Origin: Choanephora cucurbitarum
Taxonomy: Eukaryota; Mucoromycota; Mucoromycetes; Mucorales; Choanephoraceae
DNA length: 64,000 nucleotides
Assembly (NCBI GenBank): GCA_025331435.1
Contig: JAIWNI010000050.1
Span: 62,001 to 126,000 of the forward strand
Direction: 5' to 3'
Of this stretch, positions 11,599-22,932 are shown in pieces. The notes under the pieces were generated by a model that had not been told where the DNA came from, did no database searches, and saw nothing but the letters and a program-made list of their open reading frames with translations. Positions within the stretch are counted from its first letter, which is position 1. Each line of letters opens with the position of its first letter. A program made the translations under genes and the position numbers.

Positions 11599-12029
11599 TT
11601 AGTTTTCATCTTCAACAACTTCGGTTTGAAGACCTATCAACAAGAGATCAGTAAAGATGAAGATGGATCTTTTTAAAAAAAAATAAACTTACCCTTGAAT
11701 TCAGCAACAGGAACGTAGGTGACATAAGAGTACAACTTTTCCTTGGCATCTTCGTCGTCGTTACGCTTACGGGCGATACGGACACGAATACGGTGGTTGT
11801 TGTGCTTGACACCACGAGACCAGACAGCCTTGTTCAAAGAAGGATCAAGACGAACATCCTTGGTACCCATGGCCTTTTGAGCGAAAGCCTTGATGGCCTT
11901 GACGGCGTGAGGAGAACGCTTTCTCAAAGAGCGACCAAAGACGAGCTTGTGCAAGTGGATGGTGTATTCACGAGTGACAACATCAGCGAGGGTGGAACGC
12001 TTTTGGGTGGTCTTTTGATCCTTAGCCAT
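11599..12029 (-). CDS. RPL31: 60S ribosomal protein eL31
   Basis: Large-subunit ribosomal protein at the tunnel exit. Two coding exons: 11693-12029 and 11599-11633, 123 residues. It begins [20 protein letters not shown], carries [20 protein letters not shown] and ends with [10 protein letters not shown], a typical eL31 tail. The intron at 11634-11692 has a GTAAGT donor and a TAG acceptor. A further intron in the 5' UTR is likely: 12031-12094 has GTAAGT and TAG boundaries and ends one base before the ATG. That intron carries a (CCAT)n run, also seen in the first intron of eS1 in this window. Confidence 0.95.
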
Positions 12030-12030
12030 T

Positions 12031-12094
12031 CTATGTTATGTTAGTCCATCTGTCTCAAATAGATGGATGGATGGATGGGTAACTATATACTTAC
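12031..12094 (-). other. Probable 5'-UTR intron of eL31
   Basis: On the minus strand the donor GTAAGT (from 12094) and acceptor TAG (to 12031) bound 64 nt just upstream of the start codon. It contains a tandem CCAT repeat near 12062-12078. Introns at or just before the start codon are common in ribosomal protein genes. cDNA would settle it. Confidence 0.6.
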
Positions 12095-12149
12095 TCGATA
12101 AGTGATTTAAGAAGAGGAGGATTTGACCCATCTGCAACTTCATCTCTTG

Positions 12150-12720
12150 CATTTATCTGAGTCTCCCCCCACTTCTCTGTATTTCTTCAACTGACTTGCC
12201 CCCCCCCCCTTCTCTTCCTTCTCTGCCTTTAAATTCATCACCCATTTGGATTTGATGGTTCGGTCCGGCATGAAGATTTGCGGAGAATAAATCTGAGAGC
12301 TCTCTTCTTGCAAGATGTACCTTGATCTTGAGTTCCTTAGCTTTGAATCGACTGGTTTCTTTAGGTGAGAAGGTAGGAATTAACTGGTTAAATACCATAC
12401 AAGAAAGACCTGACAAACCAATTGTAAATAAATGCAGGGTATCTCTTGAATTTGTTGCCTTGTCATACTTTACATAGATATAATCTTGATTGAAACGCAT
12501 CCAGCTGTCGGTACTCTTGAGAGGTCGTATACTCATTGATAATGTATACTATACCTCTCTTGCTTTGTATTTCCTCAAGCCATTTTCTACCGTTTCTGCG
12601 ATGTCCTTTCGCTCTACTAACCATACGAATTCTTCTATTTCCAACAAATTATACTAAATACTTTCAACCTGTTAAGACAACACAATTCAGTTGGTTTTTT
12701 TCAGAGCTACATTATCTCCT
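12150..12720 (-). pseudogene. Relic of a TnpB/Fanzor-like nuclease gene, C-terminal part
   Basis: Two minus-strand frames give successive pieces of one ancestral protein. The first (about 12650-12510) reads AKGHRRNGRKWLEEIQSKRG and then INEYTTSQ. The second (about 12520-12240) reads KATNSRDTLHLFTIGLSGLS and LIPTFSP. The order 'YTSQ' followed by 'RD..(N/S)A..I..SG' resembles the zinc-finger entry and third RuvC Asp of TnpB-type proteins; here the Cys residues of the finger are gone and a frameshift separates the two pieces. The 3' end dissolves into G-rich low-complexity sequence before the eL31 promoter. The family call is inference from motif order, not from an alignment. Confidence 0.35.
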
Positions 12721-12879
12721 CCAAATACCATTGCTATTTTCTCTCTGTCTACCAGCTTGCCTAGACATATGCGTGCTTGAAATTTCATTTTTCGGAGAGC
12801 CTTTTTCAATGATACACAAAATGCTCCTCAGTTTCAGGCTGCCTAGAGTTGACGGTGGAGGTTTCCCTTTCATCTGAGA

Positions 12880-13660
12880 AAGCACTTTTTGAGCGCTTCA
12901 TATGAAATTCCTCATCACACTCGCTTCTAGCTCAGCAATGTGCTCAGCATTAGTGATGATTATATTAGGCACTCTCTTCTTGTTTGGGAAGTCGTCCTTT
13001 AAATTTAAGAAATCTGCTTCAAGTCTTTTTTTTTTCTTGCTGATCTTTATCATGGTAAGGATATGATTATGCATTACTGTATCAAAGTAAGTCAGCTAAG
13101 GAAGATCATTGTGGTGCTGCTTCTTTGTAAAGTCTGTTACAAAAGGTTTTTCATCATTGAGTCTTCGCCCGCTTGAGAGTATTCGTATAGGATATCCCTT
13201 TTGGGTCATCAAATGAACTTGACAACTTTTTCCCTTTTACAGCCTCGCATGCTATACAGGTAATGTCAATCATAATGAACACAGACGCTTGCGTTCCCGG
13301 ACACACCTTTTGGTAAAGCAAAATATGGACAAACAAAAGAAAAAAAAGGGCAAACTTAGACTTTTAGGGGAATTTTTGGCTTTTTTTTTCGATTGATGTC
13401 AACCATTCAATTGATATCGTAGTAGAACGCACCTACAATAAATAGAAATACAGGTTCCATCATGTCCTTCAGAGCAGATTATGCTCGATTAAATTAAGAC
13501 AATTGCCATACTGGGATTCAGAGATATTGCAGATATAGATATTCAACTACTTCTCTATCCAAGACCAATTGTGCAACTACGATAGCCCACTCAAATGATA
13601 GGTGTCACAAACAGAACAATAGAAAACAATGACTCCTTTCTTTTTTGCATTAAATGCAAA
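12880..13660. other. Decayed AT-rich sequence, no gene supported
   Basis: No frame with coding character beyond about 60 codons. Contains T-runs near 13028-13036 and 13380-13390. Probably old transposon or gene remains, but nothing recognisable. Confidence 0.45.
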
Positions 13661-13689
13661 TCTATCTAAGACACGTTAGAACATATAAA

Positions 13690-14290
13690 TTACTTTCGAA
13701 GCAACTTGAGAACCTTGACGGGTTTCAAGAAGAAAAACTGGCCGCTGCTGAAGAAGAGAATAGACTGAAAGCACATAAATCCAGTTTGGTATTGCTTGTT
13801 TCGCAATTGGGAAGGTAGGCGATAAAGTAAGTATCATAATATTCAACTAATCATGCTTTTGTGTTAGACAATTGTCCTTTGGTTCCTTTAAGTCTTTGTG
13901 TAATTCCTTTGCTAGCGATGGTAAGTATATCGTAAAAGCAAGCAACAATTGCGCTAGTGCTTGTTCTTGTCCGTACACTTCCAAGCGTTGCGATTATGTA
14001 TTATTGACAAGTCGTGTATTAAGCATTCCTCCGTCTCTGCATGTCTCATTGGTTGAGCCTACTTGTGCTGATGAATGCTTTCAAACAAACTATGATAATC
14101 TTGAATACTTTCAGAGTGTCTAGTGCAGAAAAGCTCTTCGGTTTCTTTGAGAGCACTATTAGCAGAAGCTGAGCAAGATCAAGTCAGATACGCTTTTACA
14201 TACTTTATGTAGAATGGAAGATCTATCAAAGATATCAGTGATATTGGTGACACCTTTGCTTCTCTTGTTCAGAGACAATGGAAAGTGTTG
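13690..14290 (+). repeat. Gene-like relic, copy A of a dispersed pair
   Basis: This segment resembles 35180-35780 over several blocks. Examples are aacctt..gg.tttcaaga followed by gccgct.ct.a, a 'gatggtaagta' donor-like block near 13917, and agcagaagctgagcaa near 14160. Frames are broken, but one reads EKLAAAEEENRLKAHKSSL, which could be a coiled-coil stretch ending at a splice donor. Another piece holds a Cys-rich segment (ASNNCASACSCPYTSKRC). It looks like an ancient multi-exon gene or transposon gene that has decayed. The product family is not recognised. Confidence 0.5.
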
Positions 14291-14299
14291 TTTTCTATT

Positions 14300-16420
14300 T
14301 TGTTCTTTGAATCTTATCTTTTTGTTGAAATAGAAAGAGATGATTTATAAATCGTCTTTGCATCAATTCTCTTTGCTATTTCTTCATTGAATCTTAGGAC
14401 AGTCTAATTCGTTATTCATTTAGATTCGTTCATGCACGGAATTCTCGGAGGCTGAATTGAATTATAGTTTATCAATTTCAAACTGCCACTCAAAAGCTTA
14501 TTACTGATGAATCCTAGATCATATTTGTGAGACAAAGAAAAGAAATAGCCCATCAAATCCCTCTCTTAGTTTTTAAGGAGAATCTGGCTATAAATGGATA
14601 GTGCATGGTTTGTATTGGTTCAAGTGTGGTGATGCAGCATTGTGTCTATGCTGCTGCTGTGATTGAAGAAAAAAAAAAAGAGTATTTAAAGAGACTCAAA
14701 TAGTTTGAACAACAGGATTGACTTTCTAAACATCCCAAATTATGTGGCAATCTTAAGCTTAATCATATTTGAGTGTGGTATTTCTACTATACAAGTTTCT
14801 CCTCACTTTTCTCTTAATCTTAAGTGGATAGTATGCATAACCAAAAGAGGTTGTGATGTTCCATTTTATCCTAAACAGCTAATTCTTTATCGTATTTAAA
14901 TTTTACATATATCTCGTTTCTAAGATGAGAAATACTCTGCCTGCTTAATCTCCCCCCTTTAACGACACCAAGCTATTCTTATTTAGCTCTTCACTATCTT
15001 TTGTGACTATAGTGATGTCTAGATGGTTATCTCTCTCATCATTACTCTCATTGGAACATGAAAGTATATTTCGTTGATTTGTCAAAATGAGCATGCAATT
15101 GTTTTTTGCTTGATTTAAGAATAGCCAACGTGAATGCTTTACTTGTTTGAGATGAACATAGATACATAATTTGTCATTAATTTGGAAGTTCTCCAAATGG
15201 AAAACTACTCCCAGAATGACTGTTAAACAAGCATCCTTTGCAGTACAGTAATAGACTTTCATTCGTCTACGCTATGAAAGCAAATTCTCTATACAAAAAG
15301 AGTCAAGATTCATTGAGAACATACTAGTGTTCTGTAACTCGATCTCAGTCATTGGGCTTAACACCAATATATCAACGACATCTAAATTTAAACCTATTTT
15401 CTTTGTTATGTCACTTAGCCTCTATTATCTTTTTTAAACATTCATTGTCTCTGCATAAAATTATTCTTATTAACTTTTTTTTTCTGAATTCAATTTATGT
15501 ACCTTACATTGATAAAGTGTAGTTATTACAAGGTTCGCATGCTTTAAACTCAACTAAACTTGTAGGTGAAAATGATAGAGAAAGACATGCATAAAACAAG
15601 GGTGATAGAAAGCATCCAAAAATACATCACATCACGTGGATAAGCCTGAATATTCTTTGTTATACAAAAGACAACAAGAAAAAGGGAATAAGTTCATCTA
15701 AACATTCACTTGTGAATGTAACATATACTAAACACCGCACATGCTTTGAAAACTCTGGTTATATAGCCTTACTCCAAAAGAAAAGATAATAATGGCAATT
15801 AGCCTTATCGGTTCTATTCTTTTTATTGTCGAATTGAAGAAAACAGATTAGAAAATACCTCAAATGTGACATAAAGCAGTGTCATGTCAAAAAACTAAAC
15901 AAAAACATATAAAAAGAAAAAGAAAGGAGAAGCATTGAAGTCTAGTAAAAGAGAGAGAGAGAGAGATGCTTACGCATAACTGCATATAGGTCTCTTTTTT
16001 TTTCTTCTGCTTTTCATTGTTATGAAAGACTGATAAATTTCTTGTAAAGACCACAAATAGATATACGCACTTTGATCATTTTAAGCCTGACAAAATAGAT
16101 CTTAATTAGTTAATAGAAGCACTCTCATTCTTGATGTTACTGGTTATAGATAAATTACAAAAAAAAGGGAGTTGATGCAGAAAGAGGGCCAAAGAAAATA
16201 GTTTATATATTACTGCTCCTATAGTCACAATCCTGCAAGCAAAACTCTATATGCATTTATGTACAAGTCTAGAACGATCAAATATTTGCCTCTGTCGATC
16301 ATAGTTTATGTACTACAAGTATGTACAGAGGCTTCATATTGACATAATGTTATATATGATTTCTATTTTCTTTTAATAGCAGCCCTTGATTTTGATTATT
16401 CTTATAGAAGCACTAAATTT
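14300..16420. other. Long intergenic region, no gene supported
   Basis: About 2 kb of AT-rich sequence upstream of the C2H2 gene. A minus-strand open stretch at 14945-15262 (105 codons) has no recognisable motif. GA run at 15950-15966. Scattered short frames look like chance. Confidence 0.45.
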
Positions 16421-16432
16421 TGTCAATTTGCA

Positions 16433-16526
16433 TATAAATATATCACACTTTTCTACATCTGTGCTTTCTCTTTCTCTTTTTCTTTCTTTATCTCTCTCTC
16501 TCTCTCTCTCTCTTTACTAAATCACC
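16433..16526 (+). promoter_or_regulatory. Core promoter and CT-tract leader of the C2H2 gene
   Basis: A TATAAATA box at 16433-16440 lies about 87 nt upstream of the start codon. It is followed by a long pyrimidine tract, including a (TC)n run at about 16491-16513, that ends about 13 nt before the ATG. This TATA plus CT-tract layout fits a fungal promoter. Confidence 0.5.
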
Positions 16527-17737
16527 ATGGAATCACAACAACAACAAACTACTTTTGCCTATTCAACAGAAAGATTACCAAGCATAAATATGTTAAAGAC
16601 GCCTTGCTATACCCCTTCAAATGATTATCCATTTAGCAGAAATCAATCTATTGTCGTATCTCCCCCCTTGACGCCTCTTGTATCACCTTCGGCTTCTAGC
16701 TTGACTAGTCCTGATCAACTCAAGAACAAGAAATCAAAAGTACAAAATCAACAACACAAGCATGTCTGTCACTTCCAGTTTTGTGGTTGGAGTTTCAAAC
16801 GTTATGAACATCTTAAGCGACACATGTTAGTCCATACAGGCGAAAGGCCTTATAATTGTCATTTCCCAAACTGTGGCAAGAGCTTCAGCCGTTCAGATAA
16901 TTTTCATGCTCATTATCGGACACACACTAAAATCAAAAACAGTACGCGAAGGAAGAAGGGTGATACAAAGCCAAGTGTAACTATGGAAGATAATCAAAGC
17001 AACAACACATTTTCATTATTGGCTGGTTATCCTAACACTAAATCTCAGCAACAAAAAATCATAATGACCTCAAATTGTAGTGTCGCCAGTACAGTGGCAA
17101 CACATGCAGCAGCAACCGCAGTGGCTGCATCACAACAGTTTGTTCCAACCAACGTTTATTATAATAGTCATCTTTATGATCATCAACGTCAACATCCATC
17201 CTCTGATGTAAGCTGAATAGTTAAAAAAAAAAAGACAGCTGAAACTCATTTAGCCTTTAGATAATGAATTTTACAAGGAATCACACTACTGCATTTCAAA
17301 GTTGTGGCATGTTAAATTTCGAAATCCAAAGAACATCTCCTCCTATCAGTCCAGTCTCTTCTGCTACTTCTCTATCGTTATTGAGCCACGAAATATCAAC
17401 TCCAGAAACATACCAACATTTACCTTCACCTCATTCTATGTATGCATTTCCTTATTCATCTTTTCCATCTGCAGACATTCATTATAGTATTGTAAAGTCA
17501 GATAAATCATCTCATGTCAAACCCCATGTGTGTTCAGTACCACAATGTCTTAGACGATTTAAACGACTCGAGCACCTGAAGCGACATATGCGCATACATA
17601 CTCTAGAAAGACCTTTTGTATGTAGTTATCCTGATTGCCAGAAGCGATTTTCTCGGTCTGACAACTTGGCTCAACATGCTAAAACACATCAAAAGCATGA
17701 AGAGAAAAAGCGAAAAAAGTCAATAATTACAAAATAA
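16527..17737 (+). CDS. C2H2 zinc-finger transcription factor with two finger pairs
   Basis: Two exons, 16527-17207 and 17261-17737, joined by a 53-nt intron (donor GTAAGC, acceptor TTTAG, phase 0) give 385 residues. Fingers 1-2 lie at about residues 80-134 ([19 protein letters not shown]; then [17 protein letters not shown]). Fingers 3-4 lie at about 317-371 ([18 protein letters not shown]; then [16 protein letters not shown]). The KRxEHLKRH...FSRSDNLxxH signature matches the C2H2 pair of filamentous-fungal Ste12-type and Msn2-like factors, but no Ste12 homeodomain-like region is present. The two pairs are similar and flank a Gln/Ser/Pro-rich linker, suggesting internal duplication. Without splicing exon 1 would end seven nt later, so two separate genes is the alternative, less likely because frame and splice sites fit. 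Confidence 0.8.
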
Positions 17738-18113
17738 AATATACAAAAAAAAAGAAACCAAAAAGAACAAAGAACAAAGAAAAAAGAGGCCTCGATACCA
17801 TCAGTTTACTTGTCTTTCTCTCTTCTCCCCAAAAACTCTTATTTTTGTTTAAAAGTAGATGATAAATGACTGGGGAGTTTTTTTTTAAGCTTCCTTCCCC
17901 AATTTGCCATGTTGGGGATTTAGTACAGCAGGAATTCAAGCGATAAAGAGCGGCATAAAACCCTAAACCAGTTTTCAGACCTCGGCGGCACACCATTTAA
18001 GGAAGCTGATTGATTGCCATTGATAACAAGTCACACTAAACTTTAAAAAATATAAGCTTGTCATCTTTTTCAATTTATTCTCTTTTTTCCTTAATCACTA
18101 TCTTTCATATATC

Positions 18114-21100
18114 ATGTCAGCCAAACCCATTAGAGAATATGATGGCAAGCTTTTATTAGCTCACCATCTCTTGCGTGCACCTCTCGTAGGCCAACAAGAA
18201 GATAGTCCCTCTCTTTTCGCACCTGCTGCTACCAAGTTAGCTCATATCAATGTAAATACTTCTCTCTTGGGTGATGCTGCTGCCTTCAATGCCGCTTTGA
18301 AGCAACAACTGGACAACTTAGAACAAACACACCCTTGGTTGCTAACTGACAAGTTGGTTGCTAAGCCTGACCAATTGATCAAGCGTAGAGGAAAGCATGG
18401 TCTTTTGGCCTTAAACAAAGACTGGAAAGAAGCCCGTCAATGGATTGAAGAACGTGCCGGTAAAGAAATTAAGGTAAATTATTTGCTTCCGTGGATATGT
18501 ACTATCATCGTCCTGGACTGGGCTTTTTTTTATGGGGGTTCTCCGAAAAAAAAAAGGAGTGGAGGGAGAAAGCGGAGGGGCCAAGAAAAAAAGATAATCA
18601 GCAACAAATTTGCTTTAATCCCTTTTAGAAAAAGAATAGATGAAATTACTATATATGGGCATTTGATCGCGCATTTTTGCTGATAATTCTCTTTTTCTAC
18701 TAGATTGAAAGAACGACTGGTGTTCTTAAAACCTTCTTGGTTGAACCATTTGCTCCTCACCCGGACAATACCGAATATTATATCTGTATCAACTCCGTTC
18801 GTGAAGGTGATTACATTCTCTTCACTCATGAAGGTGGTATCGAAGTTGGTGATGTTGACGCTAAGGCCTTGAAGCTCTTGATTCCTGTCACAAGCAACGA
18901 ATTCCCCTCTGCTCAAACCATCAAGGACACTCTCTTGAAGGACATACCCGAGTTCAAGCGTGATGTTCTTGTTGATTTCATTCGTCGTCTTTACGCCGTT
19001 TATGTCGATCTTCATTTCACTTATCTCGAAATCAACCCCTTAGTCGTAACTGACCCCGTCGAAGGACAAACACCTCAAGTTATGTACCTTGACTTGGCTG
19101 CCAAGTTGGATCAAACTGCTGAATTTGAAGCTGGACCTAAATGGGCTATCGCCAGAGCTCCTCAAAACATCGGTCTTGCTATTGCTGCTGACTCACAAAA
19201 TGTTGATCAAGGACCTCCTATGGAATTTCCTGCTCCCTTTGGTCGTGAGTTGACACGTGAAGAAGCTTATATCCAAGAATTAGACGGTAAGACAGGTGCT
19301 TCCTTAAAGTTGACTGTCCTTAACAAGGATGGCCGTATTTGGACTATGGTTGCTGGTGGTGGTGCCTCTGTCGTCTACTCTGATGCTATTGCTGCCTTGG
19401 GCTATGCTGACCAACTCGCCAACTATGGTGAATACTCTGGTGCTCCTACTGAAACTCAAACATACGAATATGCCAAGACCATTTTGGATTTAATGACCCG
19501 TGGTGACGCTAACCCTGAAGGTAAACTCCTTTTCATTGGTGGTGGTATTGCCAACTTCACAAACGTTGCTACTACCTTCAAGGGTATCATTCGTGCCTTG
19601 ACCGAATTCAAGCAACCTCTCATCAACCACAAGGTTCGTATCTTCATTCGTCGTGGTGGTCCCAACTACCAAGAAGGTCTTCGTGCTATGCGTCAATTGG
19701 GTGAAACTCTTGGTGTCGAAATTCAAGTCTTTGGTCCTGAAACTCACATTACTGAAATCGTTCCTTTGGCTTTGGAAGGCAAAGCTACCACTCTTCAATC
19801 TAACCCTAGTGCCTCTTCTGGTAACTTGTTCCAAGACCAAATCTTTGGCTCTGCTACTCCTTCCGGTACAAGCACTCCTAAGCTTACTATTGCTGAAGAC
19901 AACCAAACACCCACTAATCCTAGCGATCGTATGACCTATTTTGAACAGTCTCATGATGAATCTACTGAATGGTACCGTCCCTTCACTTCAAAGACCCGTG
20001 CCTTCGTCTATGGTATGCAACCTCGTGCCGTTCAAGGTATGCTTGATTTTGACTTCATGTGTAAGCGTGAAACACCTTCTGTTGCTGCTATGGTCTATCC
20101 ATTTGGTGGTTCTCATGTCCAAAAGTTCTACTGGGGTACCAAAGAAACTTTGATTCCTGTCTTCACTTCCCTTAAGGACGCTGTTGAAAAGTTCCCTGAA
20201 GTCGATGTCGTTGTGAACTTTGCTTCTTGCCGTTCCGTCTTCGATTCTACTCGCGAAATCTTCTCTTACTCTGAACAAATCAAGACCATTGCCATCATTG
20301 CCGAAGGTGTTCCTGAACGCCGTGCACGTCAATTGTTGCACGAAGCTGAAGCTCGTAAGGTACTTGTCATCGGCCCTGCCACTGTTGGTGGTATCAAGCC
20401 TGGTTGTTTCAAGATCGGTAACACAGGTGGTATGATGGATAACATTGTCTCCTCCAAGCTTTACAGAGCTGGTTCAGTTGGTTATGTTTCCAAGTCTGGT
20501 GGTATGTCCAATGAATTGAACAACATCATCTCTCGTACAACCGATGGTGTTTATGAAGGTGTTGCTATTGGTGGTGATCGTTACCCCGGTTCCACTTTCA
20601 TCGACCACTTGCTTCGTTACGAAGAAGACCCTAACTGTAAGATGCTCGTCTTGCTTGGTGAAGTCGGTGGTGTTGAAGAATACCGTGTGATTGAGGCTGT
20701 TAAGAATGGTACCATCAAGAAGCCTATTGTTGCTTGGTCCATCGGTACTTGTGCAAAGATGTTTACTACTGATGTTCAATTCGGCCACGCTGGTTCCATG
20801 GCTAACTCTGACTTGGAAACTGCTGATGCCAAGAACAATGCTATGCGTGCTGCTGGTATCGTTGTTCCAGAAACTTTTGAAAAGATGCCATTGGCTCTTG
20901 CTGAAACCTACAGCAAGCTTGTCAAGGATGGTGTCATTCATCCTAAGGCTGAACCTGAAATCCCTAAGATCCCTATTGATTACTCTTGGGCTCAAGAACT
21001 TGGTTTGGTCCGTAAGCCTGCTAGTTTCGTTTCTACCATTGTCGATGACAGAGGTCAAGAATTGTTGTATGCTGGTATGAGAATCACTGATGTCTTCTCT

Positions 21101-21868
21101 GAAAACCTCGGTATCGGTGGTGTTCTTTCCCTTTTGTGGTTCAAGCGTCGTCTTCCTGACTATGCTTGTAAGTTCATCGAAATGGTTTTGATGTTGACTG
21201 CCGATCATGGTCCAGCTGTCTCTGGTGCCATGAACACAATCATCACCACTCGTGCTGGTAAGGATTTGATCTCTTCTCTTGTCTCAGGTCTTCTTACTAT
21301 TGGTGAACGTTTCGGTGGTGCTCTTGATGGTGCTGCTTCCAACTTCACTAAGGCTTATGACAGTGGATTGACTCCTCGTGAATTCGTCACTTCTATGCGT
21401 AAGGCTAACAAATTGATTCCTGGTATTGGTCACAAGATCAAGTCTCGTACCAACCCTGATATGCGTGTTGAATTGGTCAAGGAATACGTAAAGAACAACT
21501 TCCCCAACACACCTATTCTTGACTACGCCTTGAAGGTTGAAGAGATTACTACCAGTAAGAAGGACAATTTGATCTTGAACGTAGATGGTTGTATTGCCGT
21601 TTCTTTCGTGGATCTCTTGCGTGGCTCTGGTGCTTTCACTCCCGACGAAGCTGAAGAATACATGCGTATTGGTACCTTGAACGGTCTCTTTGTCCTCGGT
21701 CGTTCTCTTGGTTTCATTGGTCACCACTTGGATCAAAAGCGTTTGAAGCAAGGTCTTTACAGACATCCTTGGGATGATATCTCTTACCTTTTACCTTCCT
21801 TGGATCCCGAAACCTTAGATCCTCGTCGCGTCAATGCTCGTGTCAATGTCCAACCTAAACAAAAATAA
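18114..21868 (+). CDS. ACL1: ATP-citrate lyase, single-chain
   Basis: Cytosolic enzyme that makes acetyl-CoA and oxaloacetate from citrate, CoA and ATP, feeding lipid synthesis. Exons 18114-18473 and 18704-21868 give 1174 residues. The N-terminal part is the ATP-grasp/citrate-binding half. The middle has the CoA-ligase region with [20 protein letters not shown] and the phospho-His in [10 protein letters not shown] at about residue 815. The C-terminal citrate-synthase-like region includes [18 protein letters not shown] and [13 protein letters not shown]. It has the animal-type fused layout; Ascomycota split it into two genes. The intron (18474-18703, 230 nt) is unusually long here and carries G/A-rich low-complexity sequence. 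The codons look optimised (GGT, GCT, TTCC-rich), implying high expression. Confidence 0.96.
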
Positions 21869-22932
21869 TTTGTTTGTATAGAATAACCAATTTTGTAAAA
21901 AAAAATTAATTCATATTTAAATAATAAACTTGTAAATCGTTTTGAATCCATGCTCATCAGTAGTAAATTTCGCTTCAAGTTACAATGATTTTATAGAATC
22001 AAGTTAGTAGCATGCTTTTCATCATTTTACTGTAACAATCTTTTTTGAAATTATGGTAACTTGTGCAACATAGCAACTTAATATTGAGATGTTACATAGA
22101 CTTTACCTGAAATAAAGAATAATCAGCTACATCAAATGACAATATCTTGTACATGCAGTAAAAATGCATAAGCTAGCCATCATAACAATGAAGCAATAGG
22201 AAAGTTAACTACATCTCTCAATTCTTTTTGATGTAAACATCCAGCGCTTTATCAGAAATAGCATTGAAGGTAGTGAAATCATTCAAAGGGAACTAGCAAA
22301 GAAGGAAAGAAAAAAGTAGTAATATCAAATCTTTTGGATGATTGGGAGAAAACCAAGGGTTATTTCCAATGCCCTTAGAATCGTGAATACATTAGCCCAA
22401 GTTACATCCCATAAATTGTTGAATATGAAGTTATTGTCTGTTTAGATCATATGTTTATGTTGGAGCATATATCAAAAATTTAATAAGATTTCTGTCCATT
22501 TTTTATAGCGGCATTCATGGTTGCTTTTCCTTTTCTCTATACGGACAGACTATTTATGACAAAGAAACAGATTAAGAGCAGATGTGTCTTTATTCCAAAT
22601 TTTCTTGGCTTTTCTTTTGTTATTACTTTTATGTGAGGTTGAGGTCATAGCATCTATGTCAAAAAATAAGCATATTATAAAATCCGCAAATTGGCATTGT
22701 GCTTAATTGAGGAGAAGAGGAAATCGAGTGTAACACGAAGGAACATAGTCGCCGCATAGCTATTTGAAATTGAAAGGAAGTCCAAGATACCATGCTTTTT
22801 ATAGTAACAATGATGACACGCACGTTCTTTTAAATAACTACTTTCATTTTTACTTTTTTTTTTCTGCAATTCTTTCTTTCTTCTTTTAATTTCTTTTTTT
22901 TTTACATTTTTATTATACGTTTTGAAGAAAAT
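21869..22932. other. Intergenic, one possible orphan exon on the minus strand
   Basis: Mostly AT-rich spacer. On the minus strand, a splice-acceptor-like CTAG near 22293-22296 is followed by a short open tail (about 22219-22292) reading FPLNDFTTFNAISDKALDVY and two more Lys before Asn-stop. It looks protein-like, but no upstream exon could be built, so it may be a gene remnant. T-rich promoter sequence precedes the Rho GEF. Confidence 0.35.

Noticed and set aside
12536..12877. 113-codon plus-strand frame rich in Leu/Phe/Ser
   Set aside because: Hydrophobic composition reflects pyrimidine-rich DNA; the opposite strand carries the more convincing relic.
14945..15262. 105-codon minus-strand frame
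   Set aside because: Somewhat protein-like but isolated, without family motifs or flanking exons.
20474..21208. 244-codon open frame on the minus strand inside ATP-citrate lyase
   Set aside because: It is the antisense of a strongly codon-biased gene; composition is skewed and no motif is present. Similar antisense frames at 19490-19954 and 21284-21766 were dismissed for the same reason.
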